Positions 1 through 11,435 of a stretch of 64,000 bases of DNA are shown piece by piece. The stretch covers positions 260,441,863 through 260,505,862 of the forward strand of contig CP136064.1 in the NCBI GenBank assembly GCA_032622095.1, given 5' to 3'. Positions within the stretch are counted from its first letter, which is position 1; every line of letters begins with the position of its first letter. The stretch is from Siphonodentalium dalli (taxonomy: Eukaryota > Mollusca > Scaphopoda > Gadilida > Siphonodentaliidae). The notes beneath the pieces were generated by a model. It searched no databases. It saw nothing but the letters and a program-made list of their open reading frames with translations, and was not told where the DNA came from. The translations under genes were made by a program, and so were the position numbers.

Positions 1-354
1 ACTATCTAGATATTCTCAAATTAACATTGTTTTAAGTTACCTTTTCCCCTTCTGTTCACTTTCTACATCCCCTAGTTTGCAGAATATAATTTGATGTCAT
101 ACAGATAGGCTAAAGCCATTTCGAGTGACAAAAATGACGATGTCGGAAATAATAACATATCTCGAACCCGGTGGTCGTATAGAATTCGATTTTTCATGGG
201 AAAATGGACAGACTCCACGCTTTAATTGTATTAGGCAATTATCGAAGAGACATACACGCATTTATTAACAATTTTGCCAGCCTTGGGAAGATTCGTAGAA
301 GCAAGTTCTATGCAATGGAAATGCATGCATATTGCCTATGTAACAGTTTAACAG
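1..354. other. No recognised feature
   Basis: AT-rich sequence. I see no convincing exon, RNA gene or repeat shared with the rest of the window. Short open frames here have no splice signals or biased composition. Confidence 0.5.
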
Positions 355-545
355 TGTCTAAACGCTCTTTGTCAACGACACCGCGGATACGAACGCGATT
401 AACCCCCACAATTCCAAGACGGCGGCAGTGGGAATGGAGAATGAGTGCCCGGAGCTTCTCAAAAGCAATGCGACGACACTTCATGTGGGTTTTTACCCAG
501 GGATAGGAAGTTTGGGCTAAATCGATCCGTCCGGCAGTTTTCCCG
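355..545 (-). mobile_element. Helitron-like fragment, inverted and diverged
   Basis: On the minus strand this stretch matches the block at about 8740-8905 and 9770-9870. Shared landmarks, in order, are AAAACTTCC-type sequence, GGGTAAAAACCCAC, a CGTCGC-rich patch, GAGAAGCTCCG, and CGTTCGTATCCGC followed by GTCGTTGA. Both ends of the element are missing. The open frames on both strands here are by-products of the GC-richer repeat. Confidence 0.6.
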
Positions 546-585
546 ACCATAGCTAACACACACACAGACAGAAGTCCCAAAATAT

Positions 586-856
586 ATATGGCCAGCGTGC
601 ATAAGATTCCCAGATAAACAAAGCCAAAGGATAACTCTAGAACGGGAAACGCAATAAATTATAAATTTTGCCCCTCATTTGAAAGCAGTCATGATGCCGA
701 ACATCCATCCATACCAAATTTCGTTCAGAGCGATATAACCAATGGCTGGATACTATGTCCGGACGGACTTGGCAGGATAGATGGCTGGACGGATTTGGCA
801 GGATAAATGGACCGGACAGACTTTTCTTCGAAAAGTGGGGGTATAATAATTTAGTC
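586..856 (+). repeat. Single diverged copy of the 174-bp array family (G)
   Basis: Contains CAGATAAACAAAG, TAACTCTAGAA and CATCCATACCAAATTTC in the same order as the units of the array at 24940-25985. It ends, as that element does, in GGACGG-rich sequence followed by AAAGTGGGGGTATAATAAT. It is therefore an older dispersed copy with about one unit. Class unknown; no coding capacity. Confidence 0.6.
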
Positions 857-957
857 TCTTTTCATATAATTTATAGCCAGGATACCTGACTCCAACTATA
901 CAGTATAGATGGCTGTCAATCAGACTAGGGATTTTATCGATTCCACCAACTAAATTT

Positions 958-1401
958 GAAAGGCCCACTTAATTCTCGAACGTCTCACGTCTATATGGCA
1001 TATCAAATATATGCCATATATATACCATTTGAAAGAGGAAGTTCCAAAATATTGTTTTATCAACTTATCCGGTATAATAAACTGTGAAAATGTATTTTCT
1101 GTGCTAGTTTCATCTGACTGTATTGCAAAGTCTATTATTTTAAATGGAAGGAGAATAACTCTATATCTTAGTTTGAATTATGTTGCATTCTGGAAGCGAA
1201 ACGGGGGAAATATTGCTATGATATCACCTATGTTCTATTACGCTATATATGGGCACCTTCTGCATGAGACACAGACGTTCCAAATGGTGATGGATAGTAT
1301 TTTAATCATATATAGTTTATGTCACAGATTGTTATTAAAACCGTATATCTAAGCACTATAACAAAAAATAATCGGTGACTCGAAACTTAAATGGGTCTTT
1401 A
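958..1401 (+). mobile_element. MITE family D, copy 1
   Basis: Terminal inverted repeats are AGGCCCACTTAATTCTCGA on the left and a diverged CTTAAATGGGTCTTTAA on the right. The interior has ATATGCCATATATATACC, GAAAGAGGAAGTTCC and a half matching 4250-4741 in inverse orientation. The 113-codon open frame inside is homologous to one in the copy at 24301-24723 only because both lie in the same MITE. Not a gene. Confidence 0.7.
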
Positions 1402-2999
1402 ATCTATCCTTTGCCGTGACGATTTGAATAACAATGTTAAGTGAACAAAAAACAAAACAAACCGAGAAATGTTTCTGATTAATGACAATGGCTTACCTAT
1501 TCGACGAGTAATAGCTTTTTATCCTCTGCAGGTATCCGCAATCTTTCATGCATGGTGCCTTTCAATTAAGAAAGGGCTCCGGGCCGCTTCTCAGTATAAG
1601 TCACTTCCTGGTGTATTAGAGTACAATACAATACTATGCGACTTAAAACTATATAGGCCGGGTAAACCTGCATGGCATTTAAAGTTTTACAGCGTCGAAA
1701 TATACGAGAGAACAGCGATTGTTTACATTCAAACTTCTTAAAGGGGCTCATAAAGCCACATAGCTTCGCAGTAAATGTGAAAAAAACGGCATCAATATAT
1801 AGGTTTTATAGGGTTTAGATAGGCTTTATTCTGATAGCTACCACTGGTAACTCTCGATCCAATGACGAAACTTCACATGTTGAGAACTTGAGATCATGTT
1901 ATATATTAAGACAACATACACCTCTGTCATTTAAAACATGGATTGATACACAGATCCTATATTCATTAATGATATCTTGAAAGAAGATGGCACTTTCATG
2001 AAAGCCAATGAAATATTTGAAAAATATGGATGTATTACAGACTATCTGACCATGCACAGCGTTATAAGCTAAATCCCTCCCAACTGGAGAATGGACATAA
2101 AAGCCTTAGGTAGCAAAATTGAAATCATGGAAAAGAATAGTCTCATGAAACAAATAATCAAAAAAAAAAGAGGAACTGAATAAATTCCTGTATCATGAAT
2201 TTCTATCACAGCTGCTTCCGAATAAACCATGAGCCCAAGTCGGTTGGTGCATGCTAAAAATTAGCTTTTCAAACCAACAATGACAAGACATCTATAAAGG
2301 ACCATTATTATTTTGATTATGAACACTCGTAGCCGTGTGTGTTTGTTTAATTACTTTTTGACGGATGGAACCAGTTAACAGCCAATTCGAAGGACCCCCT
2401 CCCATGCTGCCGCATGTTCGGCATATATAAAACTAACCACTCTCTATCTCTATCTCTAACTTGATACTATTGACTGAGTGGTATATATTTACATAGCCAG
2501 GTGTGACAAAGGCAAACTAAATAAAATACCTTTGATTATAAGTGGGAGAGTGTCCAAAAATTATTTATATGAATATAAAATTTCCCTATGAAAACAATAA
2601 TCCTGGCCCTGAAATTTTTTCGTAGTCATTTTTCTTCAAAATAATGGGACAAAAGGTTTTAAGAATGCTTCTATTATGTAATAGGTATGCACTTAACTCT
2701 TGGTATGGGGTCTGAGTTCACCATCAGTTAATAATGGGGGGGTGACACCAATGGGTAGTAAAAAGGTCAGCTTGCTAAATGTTTCAATCAAGGATATACC
2801 AATGCCCATTGACATGTAAAGGCTCAGATTGAAATAGTTCTATTAAAAATCATTCAACCTGATATAAATGAAAACATAGCACAATAATAGATTCTTCAAA
2901 TAAATGCAAACTCTTCTCTGAACTCTTCAAATAAAAATAGACTATTAAAAAAACACCATAATAAAAATAAAACAATGGTGTTAAAACAAACTTTGACCG
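1402..2999. other. No recognised feature
   Basis: AT-rich intergenic or intronic sequence with a short CTCTAT microsatellite near 2443-2459. No exon-like frame or family shared with the rest of the window was found. Confidence 0.5.
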
Positions 3000-3520
3000 A
3001 TTTCAACGATATTCGGTATATGGGTCTAGGACCACCTCTGGAGCTGTCAAATTTGAATAATTTTTTATGAAAAATATGGCAGCCATCATGGATTTTACTC
3101 TTTGCATCACTAAATCCTTTAACACACCCTGCAGAGCTTATTCCTCATCCGATCATCACCAAACTTGAAATTTATCTTCGGTGTGACCTCTCGAATGATG
3201 GCTACCATTTGTTCCCGAATTTTGTATAAAAACAAACAAACAAACAAACAAAAAACATGGCTGCCAGTGGACATCTTGGATTTTACTCTTTGTGTGACCA
3301 AATCATCTAGCACACATCACAGGTCACATTTCTCATCCATTCGTCACCAAACTTCATATGGATCTTCAAGGTGACCTCTAGATGGGAGCCTCTATCCCCT
3401 CAAATGTGTTTAAAACAAACATTGCCATCATCAGCCATCTTGGATTTCAAATGTCAATCCATCAGCACACCCTACAGCCCACATTTATTTGATAATTGTT
3501 TTGAAACTTTACAGTCTTGT
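3000..3520. repeat. Degenerate tandem repeat, about 188-bp period
   Basis: The phrase GGATTTTACTCTTTG recurs near 3088 and 3276. The phrases CACCAAACTT and AAGGTGACCTC recur at the same spacing, and a third partial unit begins near 3438. Units differ at many positions, so the array is old. An AAAC microsatellite at 3231-3252 lies between units. Confidence 0.65.
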
Positions 3521-4246
3521 TATAATCTCACTGCACTTCTCACTTCACTTTCATTATTTTCCGACAACCACCTCAATATCCCCAAAACTATATTCTCACA
3601 TAACCCAAAGCATTCCATATAATACGACTATATTTTCATCGGACAACGACCATACTGTTCCAACATACTCCCACATATCCCAACTCATTCCATGTGAGAC
3701 TATACTTTATTTGAAACACCTACGATAAAACGTAAAAAATCTTAAATATGGATTATCTCTTTAAATAACAGATTTGAAATAGTTGCGTGGCTATAAAATA
3801 ATAAAGATGAACTGAAGAACCCTGGCCGGAAAGGCTTCTATCAATTAATATTGATTTTATTTCGAATATTTTATTATGAAATGAGATGATTAATTGGGAC
3901 ACTTTATTTGTCTATATTTAGAACAGACCATTCATGCGATACCATATACAGATATAGAGCATTAGGCTGCTCTATAGCTACGGACCGAACGGCAAATGTC
4001 CCAGGTTGATTGATTGTATTGTTTTATTCCATAGTTATAAGCGATAATGAGTCTAATTAACGTTTATTTGTGATTTAATGTCATCACTTATGACGTTATA
4101 TCTCAATAATCTTAGAGGCAAGAATACGCCAGCTAAAGGCGGTTTAAACCAGTGGGGCTATAACTCTTAATGAGTAATGCGTAGCAGAATGTCGTTGAAT
4201 AGACGGGTATGAGATTATCCTAACTGCAATTCTGAATTTGTATTGA
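3521..4246. other. No recognised feature
   Basis: AT-rich sequence without a convincing frame or shared repeat. It lies between the degenerate tandem array and the next D-family MITE. Confidence 0.45.
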
Positions 4247-4249
4247 ATT

Positions 4250-4741
4250 TTAAAGCCCACTTAATTTTCGAGTCACCGACTATTTTTTGTATAGTGTCTT
4301 GGTATCAGGTTTTAATAACAATCTGTACCATAAAATATGATTAAAACACTATAGTTCATCACCATTTGAAACGTCTGTATCAGAAGATGCCCACAGAGAA
4401 ATAGAAAACATCTTTAATCATAAAAAGATCCCCCGTTGTGGCTCCCAGAAATGTAACATAATTCAACCCAATGTATTTTCAATTGAAGGGGACTAACACT
4501 ATCTTTAAAATATAGAGTTATTCCCCCTCCATTGAAAATAATACACTTTGCGCAACAAAACCAGATGAACCTTAACACAAAAACACGTCGTTAACTCAAC
4601 AAAAACAACATGTTCACAGTTTATTACACCGGATAAGCTGATAATACAGTGTTAGAGAGCTTCATATTTCCAATGGTATATATATTGGCATATATTTTAT
4701 ATATGTGATCTGGGGGTTCGAAAATTAAGTGGGCCTTTAAT
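4250..4741 (-). mobile_element. MITE family D, copy 2 (most complete)
   Basis: Left end is TTTTAAAGCCCACTTAATTT and right end is AAATTAAGTGGGCCTTTAA, so the inverted repeats are nearly perfect and both are flanked by TTAA. The interior carries GGTTTTAATAACAATCT, an ATATATGCCATATA-type inverted segment and GGGGGTTCGAAAATTAAG at the right. About 490 bp, no coding capacity. The superfamily is uncertain: the TTAA flank could also be read as a TA duplication. Confidence 0.75.
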
Positions 4742-5015
4742 GTTGATGTTTCTTTCGAATACAGATTGCCAGTTCGGAAAAACTATATCTCTTATACATG
4801 TAGTTTATTTTAGTCATCGTATTTTCAACTTTCCCCATAATAAACGATAAACTGATACTGTCTTCTTGCTATTAATAACCGACATCTGGGACAATTTGGG
4901 AATTAGAAGTGGGTGTATACATGTACTATGTGTGAATACTAGCGTAATAGTATTTTTCATTCCTCGTGTGGTTTTTGTGGTGGTGGTGCAAATTTTAATT
5001 CATTTCTGGTTAAAT

Positions 5016-5148
5016 ACGCCCAGAATAGAAAACCTTCGGAATAGCGAACCTTCGGAATAGCGAACCTTCGGAATAATGAACCTTCGGAATAATGAACATT
5101 CGGAATAGCGAACCTTCGGAACAATGAACCTTCGGAATAGAGAACCCT
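5016..5148. repeat. 16-bp minisatellite
   Basis: The unit CCTTCGGAATAGCGAA starts at 5033, 5049, 5065, 5081, 5097, 5113 and 5129, with AATG/AGCG variation in the last bases. The regular 16-bp spacing shows recent tandem amplification. It creates a repetitive open frame on the minus strand that I do not consider a gene. Confidence 0.9.
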
Positions 5149-5431
5149 ACCCGTCACAAGTCAACCGGACACAGCTCCCAAAAGTTTAAAGCTTGTTGTC
5201 GAATCCATTTCATATCATCAATATTAATACTTAATTGTTTTGTAATATAATGACTAATGTAGAATAAATAATGTTTACATGCACCAACAAACATCGCGAA
5301 TTGCAATCCAATTGTTACAGTAGAAAATCTGTGTTTTCTATACATTGAATATTTGTATTGCTCGACCTTTCATAATGCTTGTAAACCTTCATGATCAGAC
5401 ACGAATTTGCTCAACTGTTTTTGACAAAATG

Positions 5432-6092
5432 ACTGAGTCGTTATTTGGTGGGAATCTGGATTCAGAATCCGAATCCGATTACGGGGCAGTTCACATGCGA
5501 ACACAAGACCACAACATTAGCTTCATGAGCAAAGCTTTATTTTCCAAGGTTTCACATGAATTCGGTCAATGGTGACGTATCCGCCGAATTTTAAATCGAC
5601 ATGCGTTCGGGCGGTATTTTATGGATGGAATTATGAAATGGACATATCAAAGTGACAATGAAATCGACATTGATTTGCTTCGCCTACAACCAAAGTGCTC
5701 CCCCAGCGTTACTATCAATAGCGTTATTATTTGGCTAATTTCAGTAATATTCTCCCAGTTTACACTCGATAAAACAAATTTGTCTCCGCATTTAAAATTC
5801 TTTGATATAGATCGTTTATATTCTGCAATAATTTGTACACAAGAGACGGATTCTTATGTTTTATCGTGTTTTTAAACTCCGAGGTGGCGAAATCTCGGTT
5901 TGTTTACATTACGAACATTTGAGTCCGTAATCGGAATCGGAATCGGAATCTGGATTACCACGAGATTACGATTACGGTCTGTTCGTTTACTGATTCTGGT
6001 CTGTTCGTTTACCGAACCACGTCGTACGGGGACTAATCTGTAATCTGAATCCAGATTCGGAATCAGGATTCTCACGAAATAACGACTCAGAG
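5432..6092. mobile_element. Long inverted-repeat element with GAATCC-rich arms
   Basis: The left arm near 5432-5486 (GAGTCGTTATTTGGTGGGAA, then GGATTC/GAATCC runs and GATTACGG) is inverted at about 6040-6092. The arms enclose about 600 bp with a second GGAATC cluster at 5925-5960. Open frames of 84 codons or less inside show no known motif. Probably a non-autonomous DNA element; no target duplication could be fixed. Confidence 0.5.
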
Positions 6093-6094
6093 TC

Positions 6095-6341
6095 TCGGAC
6101 CAAATTGCGGATGAAGATGGATAACTCTAAAATCGAGTAGTTTTTGGCGTTAGATATATTGACAATCTTTCGTTGAAGAAAATGTTGACAAATAACAGGT
6201 TTTGGGCAATTGTACACTATAGTTGCATGACTGGTTATCATTATTTAAAAAAAATGTGGTTGTTGATGTTGTTGTTGTTGTGTTTGTTGTTGAAATCTGA
6301 TTATATGGGGACCATCTAATCGGATTAAGTATACCTATAAA
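6095..6341. mobile_element. MITE family E, eroded fragment
   Basis: Shows GATGGATAACTCTAAAATC near 6113, a GTTGTTGTTG microsatellite near 6257, GGGGACCATCTAATCGGATT and a decayed terminal GTATACCT. All are landmarks of the complete E copies at 8943 and 33249. Termini are not intact. Confidence 0.5.
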
Positions 6342-6857
6342 ATTATGATACATTTATATATGTCAAAACTATATTCACAATTCACGATTGTTAATTAATT
6401 CTATTCCCGCGTTGTTTGATTGCTGAAAAAAGGCAGTTTTTTTCTCAATAATTTATACCCATATAGTTGAAAGCAAAGCTCGCAACCCATGCACAGTCCC
6501 AATCTCTACCAGAGCGCATCAGTCATACATCCTTTCTGTCATTTTCGCGATGGTTGGCTAATCTGAACGAATTTAGGAAGTCGCTGCGTTCACCTTCAAC
6601 ACATATCATGTTATATGATTTTTTAATAATGCATGGTTGTTGCAAACAAACTATATATAATCAACATATTTCGGTTTCGGTTTTATACATGCAGACTGTG
6701 TTTTCCTCGATTCGTTCATATTAGCCATATCAAACACCGCGAAAATGTCATTGGAATAAATAACGGTACTTCTTTAACAGCACCATTTCCTTATCAGAAT
6801 TATAGCAATTCTCCACGACCAACCAGAATCATAGCAAATTAGTATGACCACATTCAA

Positions 6858-6858
<1 letters not shown>
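6342..6858. other. No recognised feature
   Basis: AT-rich sequence. Two short overlapping plus-strand open frames (6467-6842) have no family resemblance or splice context that I can support. Confidence 0.4.

Positions 6859-6887
<29 letters not shown>
6859..6887. repeat. Homopolymer run of 29 G
   Basis: An uninterrupted run of 29 G followed by CATCGG and a T run. On the minus strand it gives an artificial polyproline frame. Such a run could form G-quadruplex DNA, and its length is likely unstable or imperfectly assembled. Confidence 0.9.
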
Positions 6888-6889
<2 letters not shown>

Positions 6890-7819
6890 TCGGTTTTTTT
6901 TTCTCGCAAATATAAATTCGAAGCATGGGTATATATAGTTCATTTGGTATTGCCATTTTGTGTATAAAGGTATACAATCGTTTAATATACTTAATAGTGT
7001 CCAAAACGAAGACCAGGTTGTGTTCAAAGCGGATATTACTTACGGAAAACATGAAACAAAATCCTATATTTGAATTTGAATCCAATGTATTCCATAATTA
7101 ACATTCAATCGGACACCTCGGTATACTTTCTGAATTAGAAAAGCCGATTCAACGAGGGTGTCGATTGAATTAACATTGTGTACTAAACACGGATGTATAG
7201 CTTACCAGAGCGCGTGATACAAACGTAACATAATTATACAATACAGCATGTATATACGAATGTGATCATGTCCAAAAATAAATAGTCGGCATTTCCCAGA
7301 ATCAAATAATAAATACCCGCCAACTCTCTCTCTGATTGGCCAACTATATATGTATATGTCAATATCACTGGTATATGTCGAACTCGGAAATTTGATTGAC
7401 AGCCTTCTATATATATCTAATATTATTTAGAATGTGTTCCGTGTATAATAACGAACCAAAGCCGGACGCTTTGGGTCGTATATATAAGACTATATCTGAT
7501 TTTGTGATGTCACCAATTATTATCCAAAACGACACTGGTGTTTTGAATTTTTCAATTACCTGCGTTCCCAAATGAGGGGAGTTACTATCGGAATTATGCA
7601 CAGTGAAGTTCATTCGAAGCGGCGTTTACATTTTATTGAGAACATGATTTTGGAATGTCAAATATTTGCATTGGAGTGGCTGGGCTTGAAATATAATCAG
7701 GGAGCCTGTTGCAATGGGTTCTATTTGCACAATCGCATATATACGAAAGGTTTGATGCCCCAGCTATATTTCTTACAACTCAGGAACGTTCAAAGAAATC
7801 GGATTTATTAAGTTCCGCA
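6888..7819. other. No gene; one small palindrome
   Basis: Mostly unassigned AT-rich DNA. At about 7097-7174 there is a short inverted repeat with ends TTAACATTCAATCGGACACC and GGGTGTCGATTGAATTAAC around a loop of about 30 bp. Its size and ends suggest a minimal MITE, again ending at TTAA. Confidence 0.45.
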
Positions 7820-8295
7820 TTCCTGGCGTTTAGCGGCCAGAGCTATATAGACCCCAAAGAACCCCCAAAAATGACTTCTATATGCACTTTTGCTGATTTT
7901 TATAATAATAGTGCTCCAGCAATCACTGATCAGCAATTTCCAAATTTCTGAAACGAAATTACCTGGCGTTTTCATTTCAGAAGGCCCCCCCCCCCCCCCA
8001 CAAAACCCCCAAAATGACTTCTATTTGCACTTTCGAGTACAAAGCTAATTTTCATAATAAAAGTGCTCTAGTCTACACTGATCAATAACACACAATTTCT
8101 GAAACGAAATTCTCTGGCGTTTTCATTTCAGAATGGGTTTTTTTTTAAAGTACCCTCAAAAACCCGAAACTTTACTTTTATTTGCACATATTGTCGACGA
8201 CAAAGCTGATTTATTTTCCTCAATAGTCATCCTGCTATCGCTGGTAATAAAAACCTCGTTTAAGAAACGAAATTCCGTGACGTTTTAAATTAAGA
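7820..8295. repeat. Degenerate tandem repeat, about 160-bp period, three units
   Basis: Each unit has AATGACTTCTAT then TTGCACTTT, an AAAGTGCT-type patch, ACTGATCA, then GAAACGAAATT and GGCGTTTTCATTTCAGAA. The third unit is the most diverged. A run of Cs begins the second unit near 7985. Confidence 0.75.
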
Positions 8296-8407
8296 AGCAC
8301 AGGCCCCCCAGAACAAAAACAGACCCTGCCCCATGCAATAATACTTAATTCTATAGGAGTAAGTATAATTGGGGTGGGGTAACTTTTTGTTCTGGGGACC
8401 TGTGTTA
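8296..8407. repeat. Short imperfect palindrome
   Basis: GCACAGGCCCCCCAGAACAAAAA on the left is inverted as TTTTTGTTCTGGGGACCTGTG on the right, around a loop with TTAATTCTATAGGAGTAAG. Size about 110 bp, compatible with a minimal MITE. The closely related B and E families do not match it. Confidence 0.6.
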
Positions 8408-8942
8408 AGAAGGGGATGGTGGGTTTGAATTAACGAACCCAACCATAACCCATTTTTTTGGTTATATTTGCACTGCCGTGCGCACAGATGATAGTTTTTC
8501 TTATTTACTATCTCCACTATCATGCATCACTGTTCATAAACCAAATGGTAACAAAAAAAAGGAATCACCCGGCGAATTCATTAAAAAGTGTGTAGAAAAT
8601 AGTGAAACAATAAAATGTTATGGACCTCGTACTTTCACTCGCTGTCAAATTTCCCTGGTAAGTTTATTCGGAATTTAAATTAATGGTGCAGTGTGTCTAT
8701 ATATATACTTTATAGAATCGAAAACGGCTGCACCGATCGAGACAAAACTTCCCATCTAAGGGTAAAAACCCACGGGAATGGTCGTCGCGGCGTTTTGGAG
8801 AAGCTCCGAGCACCCATTCTCCACCTCCAGTCACAAAAAAACGGCACTGTGGGGTTATCGCGTTGATAGTTAAAGAGCGTTCGTATCCGCAGTGTCGTTG
8901 AGCGTCTATAATTTCGTAAATTAAAAAATTAAAAAGGCACAA

Positions 8943-9419
8943 TTAAAGGTACTCAACCCGATAAAACTCCTCTCAATTACTATTTCAATGGCTTCGGGGG
9001 TCAAAAATATTTGATTCGAGTCGAGGAAGTCACCCATCAAAGCTCAGATTTGTTAGATATCGATTTTAGAAATCTATTATTTTTCATTATCGGGAATACT
9101 ATCTGGCCCAGAACTCAGTCAAAATTGCGTTAAAATTACCACTTGATTTTAGAGTTATCCATCCTTGTCTGTTTGAATAGATTTGGAGTACACATCCAGA
9201 GCAGATTACGGCAGTTGTTAGTACTCATCTCGAGTTTATAACAAATTTCAAAAATCAATATCTAATAACTCTGAGCTTTGTTTGATGGGTTCCTCGACTC
9301 GAATCAAATATTTTTTACCCCCAAAGCCAAAGAAATAGTAATATAGGACCCTCTGATCGGATTGTTGTTGTTGGAATCTGTTGAGATGGGGACCCTCTTT
9401 ACGGGTTGAGTACCTTTAA
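8943..9419 (-). mobile_element. MITE family E, complete copy inserted in the Helitron-like element
   Basis: Bounded by TTAA at 8943-8946 and 9416-9419, with inverted repeats AGGTACTCAACCCG and CGGGTTGAGTACCT. It interrupts the phrase GGCACAATTAACTCATTG, which is intact at 9493-9510 and 9566-9583 with a single TTAA, so those are unoccupied target sites. The interior has a T-rich spacer, TTTGATTCGAGTCGAGGAA and TCCTCGACTCGAATCAAA as long inner inverted repeats. No coding capacity. Confidence 0.85.
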
Positions 9420-9615
9420 CTCATTGAAAAACATAAAATTAAATTAAAAAATTAATTAAAAAAATTAATTAAAAAAGCCAGTAAATTAAAAAGGCACAAT
9501 TAACTCATTGAAAAAAAAAATCGGGTAAAATTAAAAAACAAAAAATTAAATTAAAAAATTAAAAAGGCACAATTAACTCATTGAAAAACTAAAAATTAAT
9601 TAAAAAAATAAAAAA
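9420..9615. repeat. A/T-rich tandem block inside the Helitron-like element
   Basis: Units of AAATTAAAAAGGCACAATTA followed by ACTCATTGAAAAA occur at about 9483 and 9556, with a third split by the E insertion at 8928-8942 and 9420-9430. The rest is AATTAAAAAA filler. Confidence 0.75.
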
Positions 9616-9706
9616 TTGTCATGTTTCTGACGATTGCCGCCAGTGGCGGGCTAAACATGCAAGTCTACTATATATTTTGAGACTTCCGTATATAAATATA
9701 TATATG

Positions 9707-10257
9707 TCTATATATACTTTATAGAATCGAAAACGGCTGAACCGATTTACCTCAAACTTCATATCTAAGGGTAAAAACCCACGGGAATGGTCGTCGCGGC
9801 GTTTTGGAGAAGCTCAGAGCACCGTTCTCCACTCTCGGTCACAAAAACGCCACTGCTGGGTTAATCGCTCCATTGACCGTCTCGAGACGAAATTTCGAAC
9901 TTAATTTCGTACTTAGGGGTTCCAAGGAACGGGGGAGATTTTCATCGGGTCAGTTTTTCCGCGCGAGGTGACATTGACCTTCAAACGGGTACCCACAAAT
10001 GATATATATGTGTGTGTCCTTTATAGACTCGAACCGATTGAGCTCAAACTTGCTACCTACTGGTACTTTTGTGCGGGAAGTGTCATGGACGGGTTAAATT
10101 GTGACCCCGACCTGACCTTGACCTTGAAAATGATCAATTCAACGTCAAATCGGGTAAAACTGGCGGATTTCGACGAAATTTTACACCTAGGTGCAGCATA
10201 CGCTTTTTCGAACAAAGCCATGAGACGAATGCCGCCAGTGGCGGGCTAACCTGCTAG
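9707..10257 (+). mobile_element. Helitron-like non-autonomous element, copy 2
   Basis: Begins TCTATATATACTTTATAG and ends with a GC-rich hairpin (CCGCC-AGT-GGCGG at 10232-10244), a short spacer and CTAG at 10254-10257 followed by T. This is the arrangement described for Helitron 3' ends. The 5' flank is G rather than the A expected for classic A-T target insertion, so the exact left end is uncertain. A second internal copy of the start (CCTTTATAGACTCGAACCG) lies near 10018. The 93-codon open frame at 9968-10249 is within the element and shows no known domain. Confidence 0.55.
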
Positions 10258-10279
10258 TATTGTATATATGGCAAATAAT

Positions 10280-10311
10280 ACAAGAAAACCATAGTCAGAA
10301 ATGGTAACGCC
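10280..10311 (+). repeat. Left arm of a widely spaced perfect 32-bp inverted repeat
   Basis: Includes AAAACCATAGTCAGAAATGG. All 32 bases are inverted at 14558-14589, 4.3 kb away. It lies only 22 bp beyond the end of Helitron-like copy 2. The arms could be ends of a larger decayed element or two solo copies. Confidence 0.7.
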
Positions 10312-10599
10312 ACCCAAGATTATAGTATTACATATAAATAGAAATTATAAAAAATACATAAAATATTTTGATAACAATTGCGTTTAAACAAGTAATCCTT
10401 CAAATTATTACTAACAAAGCAAGTAAACGACTGTGGGGTCACTCAACAGATTATAAAGACTTGGACTTAGTATACTGTAAATACTAAAATTTAAATGAAA
10501 TAATTAAAAGATAAAATTTAGCAAGTAGTAAAAGTTAATTTTCTCATTTAATTTTGTTTTTGGTTAAATAAAGCAATAATTTAAATGTAACATTTGGTT

Positions 10600-10832
10600 T
10601 TAAAAAAATGATTGACCGTGGCTCTTCCAATAATTGCGCGACTGACCTGGTCAATTGTTTTGAGAATTACTATGGAGGGACGTGATGTTAACAAATCTGA
10701 ACTCCAGTAAACCAAGGACGCTCCATACCAAATATAAGGTAAATTAATAATTCTTTAGAAGTTGTTTTAAGATTTACTATCGAGGGAAAGAATTGTGGTG
10801 CTGGCTTCGCAACTATTTGACCTCATTGTAAC
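10600..10832 (+). repeat. Degenerate repeat related to 16790-17278
   Basis: Shares GAATTACTATGGAGGGA, CCAAGGACGCTCCATACCAA, ATATAAGGTAAAT and GAGGGAAAGA with the tandem units near 16860-17130. Two diverged units are visible. No coding potential. Confidence 0.55.
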
Positions 10833-11260
10833 AAATATAAATATTAGTCACTCAGGCAATAGATGTATCTATTCTGTATATTAAGTTATTGGGTCTTACG
10901 TGTCTTGAGATGTCTAAATAGTTTTCGATGGACACATCGCACAAGGGACCCACGCCAATCTTCTCTGTTGGGATTCCAATTGTTGGCTTATTAAATATGC
11001 ACATATGCTTAATATACAGTCGCGTGCGAAGCACGCTCTCGTAAGTCGGGTTTTGGATCCCAGTTAATGAAAATATCATTGAAATAATCGGTTTCCCCCA
11101 ATAAACATCCATATATTCAATATACATGTTTTGGAGCAGAATTAGGCAGTCCATATTGGACGCCATCATGGAATATATTTTGTTTTGTTTTAATTTTCAC
11201 ACATATTTATTAGTTATGTGGACGGAGTTCTCATTAAACCTCACATCCTTATATTGGTTA

Positions 11261-11399
11261 CAGTAATGCCCAAAGTAATTGACCACTTAACCACATCAGA
11301 ATTATTGGTAATTTTTCAGGATTTAAAAACCTGAAAAATTACCAATAATTCTGCTGTGGTTAAGTGGTCAATTACTTTGAACATTACTGTATGAGGATT
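11261..11399. mobile_element. MITE B, tandem unit 1
   Basis: Palindrome from CAGTAATGCCCAAAG to CTTTGAACATTACTG between TA dinucleotides. The arms carry ACCACTTAACCACA and AGAATTATTGGTAATTT, with centre near 11330 at TTTAAAAACC. This is a short version lacking the loop seen at 32115-32327. TA flanks and a CAGT start fit the mariner/Tc1 group. Confidence 0.8.
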
Positions 11400-11435
11400 G
11401 AGTTATCATTAAACCTCAAATCCTTATATTGGTTA

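Larger units (their letters stand above)
8697..9660 (+). mobile_element. Helitron-like non-autonomous element, copy 1, split by an E element
   Basis: The left end TCTATATATATACTTTATAG and the right end (a CCGCC-AGT-GGCGG hairpin, then CTAAACATG) are shared with copy 2 at 9707-10257. Between them an E element sits at 8943-9419. The left part also has GGGTAAAAACCCACGGGAAT and GGAGAAGCTC, as in copy 2. A 3' hairpin shortly before a CTAG-like end is known for Helitrons; in this copy the terminal tetranucleotide has decayed to CAAG. No helicase or Rep frame is present, so the assignment is tentative. Confidence 0.5.

Noticed and set aside
1011-1352. 113-codon open frame similar to one at 24301-24723
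   Set aside because: The similarity is explained by both lying in D-family MITEs; the frame is broken in other copies.
6774-7085. 103-codon frame with a polyproline run
   Set aside because: The prolines come from the 29-G homopolymer read on the minus strand.
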